Assembly: GCA_949291365.1 (NCBI GenBank)
Contig: CASEVJ010000008.1
Coordinates: 1 to 64,000, forward strand
Direction of reading: 5' to 3'
Source: an uncultured bacterium
GTDB taxonomy: Bacteria; Elusimicrobiota; Elusimicrobia; Elusimicrobiales; Elusimicrobiaceae
Length of the DNA: 64,000 nt
Position 1 is the stretch's first letter. Every line of letters starts with the position of its first letter. A program made the translations under genes and the position numbers. The notes under the pieces are model-generated. The model saw only the letters and a list, made by a program, of their open reading frames with translations. It was not told the DNA's origin and ran no database searches. Of the stretch, positions 33,388-41,627 are shown piece by piece.

Positions 33388-34050
33388 TTAAAACTTATAG
33401 GCCGCTTTGAGCATCAAAGATATAAATGAATAATTTTCGTCCCCGCCGCCTCTGACCAGTTTGCTGGTGTTAAACGTAAAGTTGCTGTAGCGAAACTCCA
33501 GCCCTACCAGCCAGTGATTGCTTACATCTCCCTCCAATCCCATGCCCAGGTAATACATAAACGAATTATCCGTATCGCTGCCGCTGTCATGTTCTCCGGC
33601 TACCGTAGCGGAAACAGAACTTTTGGCAAAGGCCCAGCCCACGCCAAACGGGATATAAAAGCGAAATCCGCTTTTGGGATTGGTCGTTAGACGTCCTGCG
33701 GCCAGCAAGCTGTATACATCCATTTTACTCTCAACCGTTTCTTCGTACCCGTAGCCCCAAACAGTGTCTGTGGTGGCCTCAAAATTATTGGCGTTAAATT
33801 CCGCTCCTACGGCAATATACGGATTAAGCGCATATAAATACTGCTGCCCGTACGAGACAGCCCCTTCGCCCCAGTCGACTGCATTTGCTTCCCCCCAGGA
33901 CACATCTATGTCTATCCCCGAACCGCCGGCAGACAAAGACGCCCCGACAAAGCCCGACATCATTTGATCTCCTTTTTCTATCCCTTGTGCCAACAAAGAA
34001 ATAGGAAAGCAACACATAAACAGCCCTGCCCACAGAAAAAGCTTTTGCAT
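33388..34050 (-). CDS. Outer-membrane beta-barrel protein
   Basis: 220 aa. Signal peptide MQKLFLWAGLFMCCFPISLLAQG, then alternating amphipathic strands ending in the aromatic C-terminus (KAAYKF), the usual OMP insertion signal. Resembles small 8-strand OmpA/OmpW-like barrels. ATG 34050 is selected by AAGGAG 8 nt upstream; a longer open frame is rejected. Function unknown. A paralogue-like gene follows on the same strand upstream. Confidence 0.8.
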   Translation of the reverse strand: MQKLFLWAGLFMCCFPISLLAQGIEKGDQMMSGFVGASLSAGGSGIDIDVSWGEANAVDWGEGAVSYGQQYLYALNPYIAVGAEFNANNFEATTDTVWGYGYEETVESKMDVYSLLAAGRLTTNPKSGFRFYIPFGVGWAFAKSSVSATVAGEHDSGSDTDNSFMYYLGMGLEGDVSNHWLVGLEFRYSNFTFNTSKLVRGGGDENYSFISLMLKAAYKF

Positions 34051-34184
34051 ATTCTTACTCCTTGCTGACAGCCCAAGATATCTTATCATAGCAAAAAAGA
34101 AAGTTTTTGCCACAGAATCCTGCCGCGTATACACAGATGCACTTTTTTGCCAAAACTCCTATCCTGCCCATAATAGCCATATAC

Positions 34185-34216
34185 AAAAAACCCCGCTCAA
34201 AAGAGCGGGGTTTTTT
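34185..34216. terminator. Terminator of the 34230-34832 gene
   Basis: AACCCCGCTC/GAGCGGGGTT stem with A-run and T-run on the two sides. Confidence 0.85.
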
Positions 34217-34229
34217 ATCTGACATAAGT

Positions 34230-34832
34230 TTAGAAATAGAAACGTCCCGTCAAAGCACCGCTAAAACCGGAACGGTCAGACAGCACCACACCGTCTTTTT
34301 TCACCTTAGCGCTGATGTTGTATTTAGCTTCCACACCCAAGGCAAACACTTGCGTAAAGCGGTATTCTGCCCCAACAAAAATGTGCGGAAAGATTTTGCT
34401 CTTGTCTACAGAATATCCTTCATTATCCTCCAACTCGGTAGAAATCCACGTTGCGCCCAACCCACCAAAGTAGCTTAGTTTCTTAACTCCGTTATCTTTT
34501 TTATAATACACGCTAAGAGGCAAGGCAAAGGTAGTTTCCGTATCTTTGGAATAATCGCCAAGCCAATCATACTCGTGTTCATTTTCTCCATATCCTTCAA
34601 AGCCCAGTTTCACACCGATTTTATCTAAGCCACTTAAGTTCCATTCGTGCATTACTTCTATACCAACAATTCCGTCAGACTCACTCAGCTTCCCGCCATA
34701 GTCATTAAAATCAGCTTTCAGCGGTTTGGGGTCGTTTTCGCCCATACCCAATTTCACACCGACGCCCCAGTTATCAGAAAACGCAACAGGGGAAAGACAC
34801 AAAAGCCCCAACAACAGACATAACTTTTTCAT
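34230..34832 (-). CDS. Outer-membrane beta-barrel protein
   Basis: 200 aa. Signal peptide MKKLCLLLGLLCLSPVAFS, then about eight amphipathic strands (WGVGVKLGMGE, GIVGIEVMHEW, KIGVKLGFEGY, TFALPLSVYYKK, LSYFGGLGATWIST, PHIFVGAEYRFT, FALGVEAKYNIS) and a terminal Phe (ALTGRFYF). Small porin or OmpW-like barrel of unknown ligand. GGAGA site before the ATG. Own terminator. Confidence 0.8.
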   Translation of the reverse strand: MKKLCLLLGLLCLSPVAFSDNWGVGVKLGMGENDPKPLKADFNDYGGKLSESDGIVGIEVMHEWNLSGLDKIGVKLGFEGYGENEHEYDWLGDYSKDTETTFALPLSVYYKKDNGVKKLSYFGGLGATWISTELEDNEGYSVDKSKIFPHIFVGAEYRFTQVFALGVEAKYNISAKVKKDGVVLSDRSGFSGALTGRFYF

Positions 34833-34949
34833 TTACACTCTCCTTTTCCTTTTTTGTCTCTTTTCAACGAAAGAGGGGGATCCCTACAAAGACTAAAAAA
34901 TTATACTAAATTACTTCCAAATCAATGTACCTAAGATTATTCCTTTGTT

Positions 34950-34981
34950 CCAAAAAAACGGGCCCAAAGCCCGTTTTTGTC
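34950..34981. terminator. Terminator of the serS-TPR operon
   Basis: ACGGGC/GCCCGT stem (34958-34974) with A-run and T-run on the two sides. It ends the minus-strand operon that stops at 34999. Confidence 0.8.
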
Positions 34982-34998
34982 TTAAAACTGCCAACTAT

Positions 34999-36192
34999 TT
35001 ACAGCGGCGGCAAAGGCCCGACATCATGCCCGGGCTGGGGCTGCCAAGGATTTTTCAGCCCTTCTTTGGCTGCTTCGTCAAAGCCCCATTTGTCTTTAAA
35101 AGAAAGTACTTTTTTATACTGCTCTACTGCCTGTCCCCGCTGGCCCAGCATATCATACACCTGGCCCAAGCGGTATTCATTCCACACGCCCCAGCGGCTG
35201 GGGGCCTGGTCTTTAAGCGCTTTCTGCCCCTCTTCAAAAGCCGTGCGGGCCTGCTCCCACTCTCCGCGCGACATCAGCGACGTGCCGATAGCCGTATACG
35301 CGCGAGAGATATAAATGTCTTTATAAAACGGGTCTTTGCCTATCAATCCCAAAAATTCCCGCCCGCCTTTTTCCACCTCTTCATAATGACCGGTTTCATA
35401 AAGGCAAATCAGCTCCACATAATGCATCAGCGGATTGTTGGGGTATTTGGCACGCAGCTGGCGGATGTATTGCAAGGATTTGGCCGGGTCGTAATACTTG
35501 CCGCCGCGGGTGTTTTGCACTTCTATTAAAATAAGCTTGGAGCTGTCTGATGTAAACATGGCCTTCTCACGCGAGAGGTTAAGCTGCTCTACCCCTTTGT
35601 CCGGATTGCCTTTAATAGCCACAATAGCGGCCAAAATTTTAATCACGCTGGGCAGCGTGCCGGCATAATAATTGTAAATGCCCAGCCCAAAATAAGCGTC
35701 ATAATAGGTAGGATCCAGCTCCAGCGATTTTTCCAAATTGCCAATGGCTTTGCGCCCAGCAAAATAGGCCGTAATCCAGCTGCGGTTGCGCATGGAAAAC
35801 ATAGCCCGCAGTCCATACAAAGCGCCTATGCCCATATATGCGTTGGGGTCGTCCGGGTTTTGCTTTATCCAGCGCTTAATGCCTTTAATGGAATCGTCCA
35901 GCGTTTTTTCAAACACTTTGCGCTGCTCGTCATCGCTGGTTTCAAATTCATATTCATAGCGTGACCAGGCAATCATCGCATTGCCAAAATGCGCAAACGG
36001 ATGATCCGGATACAGGGCAAATACTTTTTCTATATTTTCCTGCGCGGTGGCAAAATCCAAGCTGTACACCCCGTTTATGCCTACCGTGGCATATTCCATA
36101 ACATCTGGAGGCAGCTTAATTTCCGCCGCAGACGGCAGGGCCGCTGTCACGGTAAACAGCAGCGCGGCAAACAGAGAAAAAAGCTTTTGCAT
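34999..36192 (-). CDS. Exported TPR-repeat protein
   Basis: 397 aa. Signal peptide MQKLFSLFAALLFTVTAALPSAAE, then several TPR-like helical pairs (EYATVGINGVYSLDFATAQENIEKVFALYPDHPFAHFG, KAIGNLEKSLELDPTYYDAYFGLGIYNYYAG, WEQARTAFEEGQKALKD, YRLGQVYDMLGQRGQAVEQYKKVL). The C-terminus is Pro-rich. The ATG overlaps the serS stop by 1 nt (TAATG). No specific family; a periplasmic protein-interaction role is inferred. Confidence 0.75.
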   Translation of the reverse strand: MQKLFSLFAALLFTVTAALPSAAEIKLPPDVMEYATVGINGVYSLDFATAQENIEKVFALYPDHPFAHFGNAMIAWSRYEYEFETSDDEQRKVFEKTLDDSIKGIKRWIKQNPDDPNAYMGIGALYGLRAMFSMRNRSWITAYFAGRKAIGNLEKSLELDPTYYDAYFGLGIYNYYAGTLPSVIKILAAIVAIKGNPDKGVEQLNLSREKAMFTSDSSKLILIEVQNTRGGKYYDPAKSLQYIRQLRAKYPNNPLMHYVELICLYETGHYEEVEKGGREFLGLIGKDPFYKDIYISRAYTAIGTSLMSRGEWEQARTAFEEGQKALKDQAPSRWGVWNEYRLGQVYDMLGQRGQAVEQYKKVLSFKDKWGFDEAAKEGLKNPWQPQPGHDVGPLPPL

Positions 36193-37481
36193 TATTTCTG
36201 GGCCTCTATTTTATCCTTGCCGAAATACGGGCGCAAGGCCGGGGGAATCACAACAGAGCCGTCTGCTTGCTGGAAATTTTCCAAAATAGCGGCAAACGTG
36301 CGGCCTACCGCCAGCCCGCTGCCGTTTAAGGTATGCACATATTCCAGTTTGCCTTGCGCGTTTTTGTAGCGCAGCCCCATACGGCGGGCCTGGAAGTCCA
36401 AACAGTTGGAGCAGGAAGAAATCTCCCGGAAGCGGTTCTCACTGGGCATCCAAACCTCAATATCATAGGTTTTGGCGGAAGAAAAACCGATATCGCCCGA
36501 GCACAGCTCCACCACATGGTAAGGCAGCCCCAGCTCTTTGAGCACTTCCTGTGCGTCAGAGACCATAATCTCCAGCATTTGGTAGGAATTTTCCGGCTTG
36601 GAAATCATCACCAGTTCCACTTTATTAAACTGATGATTGCGGATTAAACCGCGCGTATCTTTGCCGTAGGTGCCGGACTCTTTGCGAAAGCACGGCGTCC
36701 ACGCCGTCAGCTTAATGGGCAGTTCCGCCTCGGCAATCACGCGCCCGCGGTTTAAATTAGTCAGCGGGATTTCCGCCGTAGAGATTAAAAATTGCTTCGG
36801 CTCCCCGGTCAGCTCATACATATCTTCGCGGAATTTGGGCAGCTGGCCCGTGCCGTATAAAATTTCTTCATTGACAATAACCGGCGGCAAAATCTCCGTA
36901 TATCCTTTGCGCGCGTGCATGTCCAGCATAAAGGAAATAATAGCGCGCTCCAAACGGGCGCCGTCCCCTTTGTACAAAGCAAAGCGGCTGCCGGAAAGCG
37001 TGGCCGCGGCGGCAAAATCCAAAATGCCCAATTTCTCTCCTATGGCCTGATGATCCAACGGCTTAAAATCAAATTTCGGACGCGGCAGCGTACAGGGCAA
37101 ATATTCCGGATTATCTGCATCAGAAGCGCCCACCGGGATATTTTCATTGGGCAGGTTGGGTATGCTCAAAAGCAAATCGTCTATTTGTTTTTTCAGTGGC
37201 TCCATCTGCGCTTCTTTCTGTGCCATTTCTTCTTTCAAACGGCCCACCTGCGCCATGACTTCCTGGGCGGCAGCGTCGCCTTTTTCTTTTTTAATCTGGC
37301 CGATTTGTTTAGACAAACTGTTGCGCTGTGCGCGTAATTCTTCTACAGAGCCCAACACTTTTTTGTAATTTTCATATAAAGAAAGCACTTCGTCTATTTG
37401 CGCAGCCAAAGCGCTTTTGCGCAAAGACAGGCGGCGTTTCACTTCTTCCGGGTTTGCCAAAATCAGTTTCATGTCCAACAT
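36192..37481 (-). CDS. serS: Seryl-tRNA synthetase
   Basis: Charges tRNA-Ser (and tRNA-Sec where present). 429 aa: N-terminal antiparallel coiled-coil arm (about 27-105) and class II core with motif 1, motif 2 (TPCFRKESGTYGKDTRGLIRNHQFNKVEL near 255) and motif 3 (TLNGSGLAVGRTFAAILEN near 383). MLDMKLILANPEEV is the standard N-terminus. It sits inside an operon with a CsgG-like lipoprotein and a TPR protein, an unusual context for a synthetase. Confidence 0.97.
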   Translation of the reverse strand: MLDMKLILANPEEVKRRLSLRKSALAAQIDEVLSLYENYKKVLGSVEELRAQRNSLSKQIGQIKKEKGDAAAQEVMAQVGRLKEEMAQKEAQMEPLKKQIDDLLLSIPNLPNENIPVGASDADNPEYLPCTLPRPKFDFKPLDHQAIGEKLGILDFAAAATLSGSRFALYKGDGARLERAIISFMLDMHARKGYTEILPPVIVNEEILYGTGQLPKFREDMYELTGEPKQFLISTAEIPLTNLNRGRVIAEAELPIKLTAWTPCFRKESGTYGKDTRGLIRNHQFNKVELVMISKPENSYQMLEIMVSDAQEVLKELGLPYHVVELCSGDIGFSSAKTYDIEVWMPSENRFREISSCSNCLDFQARRMGLRYKNAQGKLEYVHTLNGSGLAVGRTFAAILENFQQADGSVVIPPALRPYFGKDKIEAQK

Positions 37482-37484
37482 ATA

Positions 37485-37742
37485 TTACCTCGTTTGTTCT
37501 TCTTCAAAATTAACCATATACGGCTGCGGAAATAAATGACGGTACGGCTTAATCGTCTGCGCGGCATATTGCATGGCATATACGCCCAGCAAACGCGTGC
37601 TTACGGGCGCTACTGCGCTTTGGCTCACCACCAGCACGGCCGCCAACACCAAGAGTGCCGCGGTCAGGGTTTTGACGATAAAAAAGAATCCGCCCAATAG
37701 CAGTCCCATTAATGTTTTTTGCGGCTGTGTAACCGGCTGCAT
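37485..37742 (-). CDS. Small single-pass membrane protein
   Basis: 85 aa with one long hydrophobic helix (LMGLLLGGFFFIVKTLTAALLVLAAVLVV, about 11-40) and a soluble tail of about 40 residues. No family recognised. The ATG overlaps the stop of the upstream lipoprotein gene (TAATG) and its stop is 3 nt before serS, so it is a genuine operon member. Confidence 0.65.
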   Translation of the reverse strand: MQPVTQPQKTLMGLLLGGFFFIVKTLTAALLVLAAVLVVSQSAVAPVSTRLLGVYAMQYAAQTIKPYRHLFPQPYMVNFEEEQTR

Positions 37743-38419
37743 TATTCGCCCCGCAGTTTGGCCAGCTCTTTGGTAAAGCTTTTTACCAAGCTGCGCGCAA
37801 TATAGTCAGCCGCGTCCAATGCGCTGGAGCTCTCTTCAGACAAAGAGCCAATCCACACGATTTCCGCCGTTTCCACATCTACCAGTTTGGCAATAATGCC
37901 CACCTGGGCATTAATGGTGTATTGGCTGGGGCGTACATCGGTGCTGTGGGAATACTGTGTGCCTACCTGCTGGGTATAGGCCGCATAGCTGCCGTCGGGC
38001 AGCTTCATCACGTTTTGCGAATAGACCGGACGCGATTCTGTGCGGCGCGAAGACACCATTGTAACGCCCGTGCGGGTGGGCGTATAGGAGGTAACTTCGC
38101 CAATAAGCAATACATCTACACCTAAAATTTCGCCTATTTTGCGGGTAGTCTGCGGGGAGAGATACCCCGACACGGAAATATTGTGCTCCTCAAGCACCTG
38201 TTCCAGCTGGGCGCGTTCCACTACTTTAAAGCCGGACTCTATCAAATATTTGGCAAATAAATTCTCCACGCCCGACAGCCCGCTGTACGGGCTGGAAAAC
38301 CCCATAATGCCAATGCGGTTCATTTGGTCAAAATCATAACTTTGACTAATGACCGTTTTGGGCGTGCAGCCCGCGCCAAACAGCGCAAAAGCTGCTAAAA
38401 GAAAGAAAATTTTTTTCAT
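37742..38419 (-). CDS. CsgG/LpoB-like lipoprotein
   Basis: 225 aa. Lipoprotein signal MKKIFFLLAAFALFGAGC with lipidated Cys at 18. The mature part has the CsgG-type alpha/beta fold (RIGIMGFSSP, GFKVVERAQLEQVLEEHNI, KIGEILGVDVLLIGEVTSY, AKLVDVETAEIVWIGSLSEE). CsgG proteins form outer-membrane export channels for curli, but this one is shorter than E. coli CsgG (about 277 aa) and no curli genes are nearby, so a LpoB/FlgT-like periplasmic adaptor is equally possible. Confidence 0.75.
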   Translation of the reverse strand: MKKIFFLLAAFALFGAGCTPKTVISQSYDFDQMNRIGIMGFSSPYSGLSGVENLFAKYLIESGFKVVERAQLEQVLEEHNISVSGYLSPQTTRKIGEILGVDVLLIGEVTSYTPTRTGVTMVSSRRTESRPVYSQNVMKLPDGSYAAYTQQVGTQYSHSTDVRPSQYTINAQVGIIAKLVDVETAEIVWIGSLSEESSSALDAADYIARSLVKSFTKELAKLRGE

Positions 38420-38425
38420 AGTTTC

Positions 38426-38431
38426 ATTATA
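38426..38431 (-). promoter_or_regulatory. Leaderless promoter of the CsgG-like operon
   Basis: TATAAT, 6 nt (gaaact), ATG 38419. It is divergent from the kdsC promoter within a 70-bp gap. Confidence 0.6.
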
Positions 38432-38474
38432 TAATTTTTACACGATATCTATCTGTAGGTATAACACGGGCAAA

Positions 38475-38483
38475 TGCTATAAT
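38475..38483 (+). promoter_or_regulatory. kdsC leaderless promoter
   Basis: TGC-TATAAT, 6 nt (tattac), ATG 38490. Confidence 0.6.
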
Positions 38484-38489
38484 TATTAC

Positions 38490-39086
38490 ATGAAAAAAGC
38501 GTTTATCCAAAAAGCCAAAACCCTCAAACTGCTGCTGACCGACATAGACGGCGTGATGACCGACAGCAAACTGGTCTGGTACACCGACGGACAAGGCAAT
38601 CACATTGAAGTCAAAAATTTTGAGTCTTTAGACGGAATGGGCATGATTTTCCTGCGTGCCTGCGGCATACGCACGGGTATTATTTCGCGCGGGTCGGCCC
38701 CGGTACTGCAGCATTGGGCCAAACTGCTGGGCATGGATATTCTATATTACTCCACGCTCAATAAATCCGCCGCACTTTTAGACGCTTGCGCCCGCTTTGG
38801 TGCTAATCCCGAAGAAGCGGCCTTTATCGGAGATGACATTATTGACCTGGGCGTATTAAAAACAGCCGGCCTGCCGCTGACGGTGGCCAACGGCGTGGAA
38901 GAGGTAAAACGCATTGCGCTCTACACCTCGCCCAAACACGGCGGCTTTGGGGCGATGCGTGACATTTGCGAGCAAATTTTAAAAGCGCGCGGGCAGTGGG
39001 AAGAGGTGGTACGCGCTGTAGAGGCCGGGACGTTTCATGACCCGCAAAGCCAGTTAATTATTGTCAAAAACGATTGGAAAAAATAA
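38490..39086 (+). CDS. kdsC: KdsC-type HAD phosphatase (KDO 8-phosphate phosphatase)
   Basis: Removes phosphate from KDO-8-P in LPS inner-core synthesis. 198 aa, HAD superfamily C0 class without a cap. Motif I is LLLTDIDGVMTD (nucleophile Asp), motif II is near GIISRGSAP, motif III is a Lys in LNKSAALLDAC, and motif IV is FIGDDIIDLGVL. Followed by the KHGGFGAMRDICEQIL segment typical of KdsC. The start is fixed by the leaderless promoter. Presence implies a KDO-containing envelope; the other kds genes are not in the window. Confidence 0.88.
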   Translation: MKKAFIQKAKTLKLLLTDIDGVMTDSKLVWYTDGQGNHIEVKNFESLDGMGMIFLRACGIRTGIISRGSAPVLQHWAKLLGMDILYYSTLNKSAALLDACARFGANPEEAAFIGDDIIDLGVLKTAGLPLTVANGVEEVKRIALYTSPKHGGFGAMRDICEQILKARGQWEEVVRAVEAGTFHDPQSQLIIVKNDWKK

Positions 39087-39127
39087 AATAATAAGTGGAT
39101 ACGCGCATTTTAACAACAAGGAGCTTT

Positions 39128-39787
39128 ATGAAAAAACTATTTATTTTGGCCGCTTTGGTTTGTGCCCCCGCACTCTACGCGGCAGAGCAGTACGCTTGCT
39201 GCTCCTATGAGGATACCCCTAAATACGGTTTACAGACCAACACCACCCGTGTGGAATTCTACGGCGGAGTGGCTTTGCCCGAAGAAGACTGGAGCGAAAA
39301 CGGTCAAACCCTGCAGCTGGGCGACACCGGCTTTACCGCCGGCGTGGCTTTTGTGCGCAACCTGCTGCCGTGGCTGACCCTGGGCTTGGACGGCAATTAT
39401 GCCGGCTTAAGCAAGGGCGATGACCTCACCACCGCAGGAGGAGACACCGTCAACTACCGCTCCGGCATCGCTACCGGCATGGTGGCCGGCCGTGTGTATC
39501 TGTTCCCGGCGTCCATGACGCGTATTTACGGCACCGCCGGCATCGGCGCGGGCTATATGTACGCCAAAGAAAAGAACACCACCGCCGATACCAGCCACAC
39601 CTACGACAGCACAGACATCGCTTGGATGTTGGGCGCGGGGTTGGAATTTGACATTGACGAAACCGTCGTGTTCGGCGCAGAAGGCCGCTACAACTGGGTT
39701 GGCCTGCGCGGCGACATGAAAGACCGCTTCGGCAAAGACGATTACGGTTATTGGACGCTGATGTTAAAGCTGGGCGTTAAATTTTAA
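39128..39787 (+). CDS. Outer-membrane beta-barrel protein
   Basis: 219 aa. Signal peptide MKKLFILAALVCAPALYAAEQ, then amphipathic strands (TRVEFYGGVAL, TAGVAFVRNLLPWLTLGLDGNYAG, GMVAGRVYLFP, MTRIYGTAGIGAGYMYA, AWMLGAGLEFDI, VVFGAEGRYNWV) and a C-terminal aromatic (LMLKLGVKF). Similar in size to OmpA-like 8-strand barrels. AAGGAG precedes ATG 39128. Third such protein in about 6 kb. Confidence 0.8.
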   Translation: MKKLFILAALVCAPALYAAEQYACCSYEDTPKYGLQTNTTRVEFYGGVALPEEDWSENGQTLQLGDTGFTAGVAFVRNLLPWLTLGLDGNYAGLSKGDDLTTAGGDTVNYRSGIATGMVAGRVYLFPASMTRIYGTAGIGAGYMYAKEKNTTADTSHTYDSTDIAWMLGAGLEFDIDETVVFGAEGRYNWVGLRGDMKDRFGKDDYGYWTLMLKLGVKF

Positions 39788-39800
39788 CCGCATGCTTTTC

Positions 39801-39837
39801 AAAAACCGCCGTCCGAATTAAGACGGCGGTTTTTTTA
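39801..39837 (+). terminator. Terminator of the OMP gene
   Basis: AACCGCCGTC/GACGGCGGTT stem followed by T7. Confidence 0.9.
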
Positions 39838-39875
39838 TAATCTGTTTTCCGCAGGACAAAAAGACGCATAACAAG

Positions 39876-39881
39876 TAAAAT
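39876..39881 (+). promoter_or_regulatory. Leaderless promoter of the DUF1646 gene
   Basis: TAAAAT, 6 nt (aaaatc), ATG 39888. Confidence 0.45.
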
Positions 39882-39887
39882 AAAATC

Positions 39888-40937
39888 ATGACAACTCCCT
39901 TGGCCCTATGGCAAATGCTGTCTCTGTCCGCCCTGGTACTGGCGGCGTTGTTTGTGCCGTTTGTATGGAAAAAAGTGGAAGAAGAACTGGAATTGTTCCT
40001 CTTTGTCTGCGGTGCGGCCGCCGTAAGCGTTTCAAAAATATGGAGTGCTCACTTGGTATGGGAGGCGCTCAAAGAACCTTTGCTCATCTCCTCTGCGGTG
40101 CTGGTGTTGGGACTGCTCTTTAAACGTTTTGGCGCAGGGCTGCCGGGCTGGGTACACCGGCTGGAAGAAAAAACCGGCCCCAAATGGTTTTTGTTTTTAT
40201 TTGTTTTGGTGTTGGGGATTACGTCCAGTATCATTACAGCCATTATTGCGGCGTTAATCGGCGCGGAAGTAATTAAATCGCTGCGGCTTTCGGACAAACA
40301 AAAAATTCGTCTGACGGTATACCTATGTTTTGCCATTGGCTTGGGCGCCGTGCTGACCCCGGTGGGGGAACCGCTGTCCACCATAGTCATTGCCCGGCTG
40401 CGCGGGGAGCCGTATCACGCAGGATTTTTCTTTTTACTGAATAGAGTGGGGATTTGGGTGTTGCCCGGGCTGCTGCTGTTTGCCGCCTGGGCCGCCCGGC
40501 TGGGGCAGGCCGCTTTGTCAGACGGGAAACGCTCCGCATCCACAGAGACCTACGCCACCGTGTGGGGTCGCGCAGGCAAAGTATATTTATTTGTTGCGGC
40601 GCTGATTTTGCTGGGAGAAGGGCTAAAGCCCTTGGCCCAGCGTACCATAGGGCAGCTTTCCGCGGAGGCGCTGTATTGGATTAATACCCTCTCTGCCGTA
40701 TTAGACAACGCTACACTGGCCAGCATAGAAATACACTCTTCTCTGGCGGCAGACACGCTGGTCTTTCTGCTGGTGTCGCTAGTGCTGGCGGGGGGGCTGT
40801 TAATCCCCGGGAATATCCCCAATATTATCTGCTCTTCCAAACTGGACATCAAAAGCCGCGACTGGGCACGCGCCGCACTGCCTATCGGGCTGGGCTGTAT
40901 GATAATTTACTTTTTTGCCTTGCTGCTGCTGTATTAG
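39888..40937 (+). CDS. DUF1646 family membrane transporter
   Basis: 349 aa with about nine to ten transmembrane helices. Signature stretches ITSSIITAIIAALIG, GLGAVLTPVGEPLSTIV, LSAVLDNATLASIEI and GGLLIPGNIPNIICSSKL match DUF1646 proteins of the ion-transporter superfamily (predicted cation/anion transporters, related to ArsB/NhaD). The Asn-Pro-type re-entrant hairpins (PGNIPN, VLDNATLA) suggest Na+/H+ antiport, but the substrate is unknown. It is monocistronic or read with mgtC. Confidence 0.85.
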   Translation: MTTPLALWQMLSLSALVLAALFVPFVWKKVEEELELFLFVCGAAAVSVSKIWSAHLVWEALKEPLLISSAVLVLGLLFKRFGAGLPGWVHRLEEKTGPKWFLFLFVLVLGITSSIITAIIAALIGAEVIKSLRLSDKQKIRLTVYLCFAIGLGAVLTPVGEPLSTIVIARLRGEPYHAGFFFLLNRVGIWVLPGLLLFAAWAARLGQAALSDGKRSASTETYATVWGRAGKVYLFVAALILLGEGLKPLAQRTIGQLSAEALYWINTLSAVLDNATLASIEIHSSLAADTLVFLLVSLVLAGGLLIPGNIPNIICSSKLDIKSRDWARAALPIGLGCMIIYFFALLLLY

Positions 40938-40962
40938 TCCCGCTTGTGCTGTTGACGGGTTT

Positions 40963-40971
40963 TGCTATAAT
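40963..40971 (+). promoter_or_regulatory. mgtC leaderless promoter
   Basis: TGC-TATAAT, 6 nt (agagct), ATG 40978. A TTGTGC lies 16 nt upstream of the -10. Confidence 0.65.
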
Positions 40972-40977
40972 AGAGCT

Positions 40978-41607
40978 ATGGAAGATTTTATCGTAAAAGT
41001 CTTTTTGGCGTTGGTATTGGGCGGCATTATGGGGCTGGAGCGGGAATACAATGAAAAACCCGCCGGTTACGCCACCAACTCCATCATCTGTTTGGGTGCT
41101 GCGCTGTTTACCATGCTTTCATTGTATATGTCTGAAATGGGCGGCGACCCTGGACGGATTGCGGCGCAAATTGTTTCCGGTGTGGGGTTTCTGGGTGCCG
41201 GGGCGATTTTGCGGGAAGGCAATAAAATTTCCGGGCTGACTACAGCCGCCGCCGTATGGTTGGTGGCCGCCGTCGGCATGGCGGTGGGGTTTGGCCAATA
41301 TTTGCTGGCCTCCACGGCTTGCGCGGCTGCGATTTTGCTGCAGCTGGGCGTGCGCCGCACGCTGGGCCTTTTGGAACAGCTGCGCCGATATGACACCATT
41401 TTTCTGACCTGTGCCCCCAGCTGGGAAGTGGTGGATAAAATTTGTCAGGAAATAGAAAAACAAAACGTACAAATTTTAAAGAAAGTGGTCACCAAACACG
41501 ATAAGCAATTTTCCGTGGCGATTGTTGCCACATTTACCGGACGGGAATTTCAGAGAATCACCAAAGAAGTTTTAGAAATGCCCGACGTGTATAGCTTGTA
41601 CAAATAA
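40978..41607 (+). CDS. MgtC/SapB family membrane protein
   Basis: 209 aa. Four to five N-terminal transmembrane helices carry the MgtC motif [31 protein letters not shown], then [38 protein letters not shown] soluble ACT-like C-terminal domain (about 140-209) follows. MgtC proteins are linked to Mg2+ limitation and membrane potential rather than transport. The start is fixed by the promoter. A frame beginning inside the DUF1646 gene is rejected. Confidence 0.9.
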   Translation: MEDFIVKVFLALVLGGIMGLEREYNEKPAGYATNSIICLGAALFTMLSLYMSEMGGDPGRIAAQIVSGVGFLGAGAILREGNKISGLTTAAAVWLVAAVGMAVGFGQYLLASTACAAAILLQLGVRRTLGLLEQLRRYDTIFLTCAPSWEVVDKICQEIEKQNVQILKKVVTKHDKQFSVAIVATFTGREFQRITKEVLEMPDVYSLYK

Positions 41608-41627
41608 AAGGAGTCATACGGATACTT

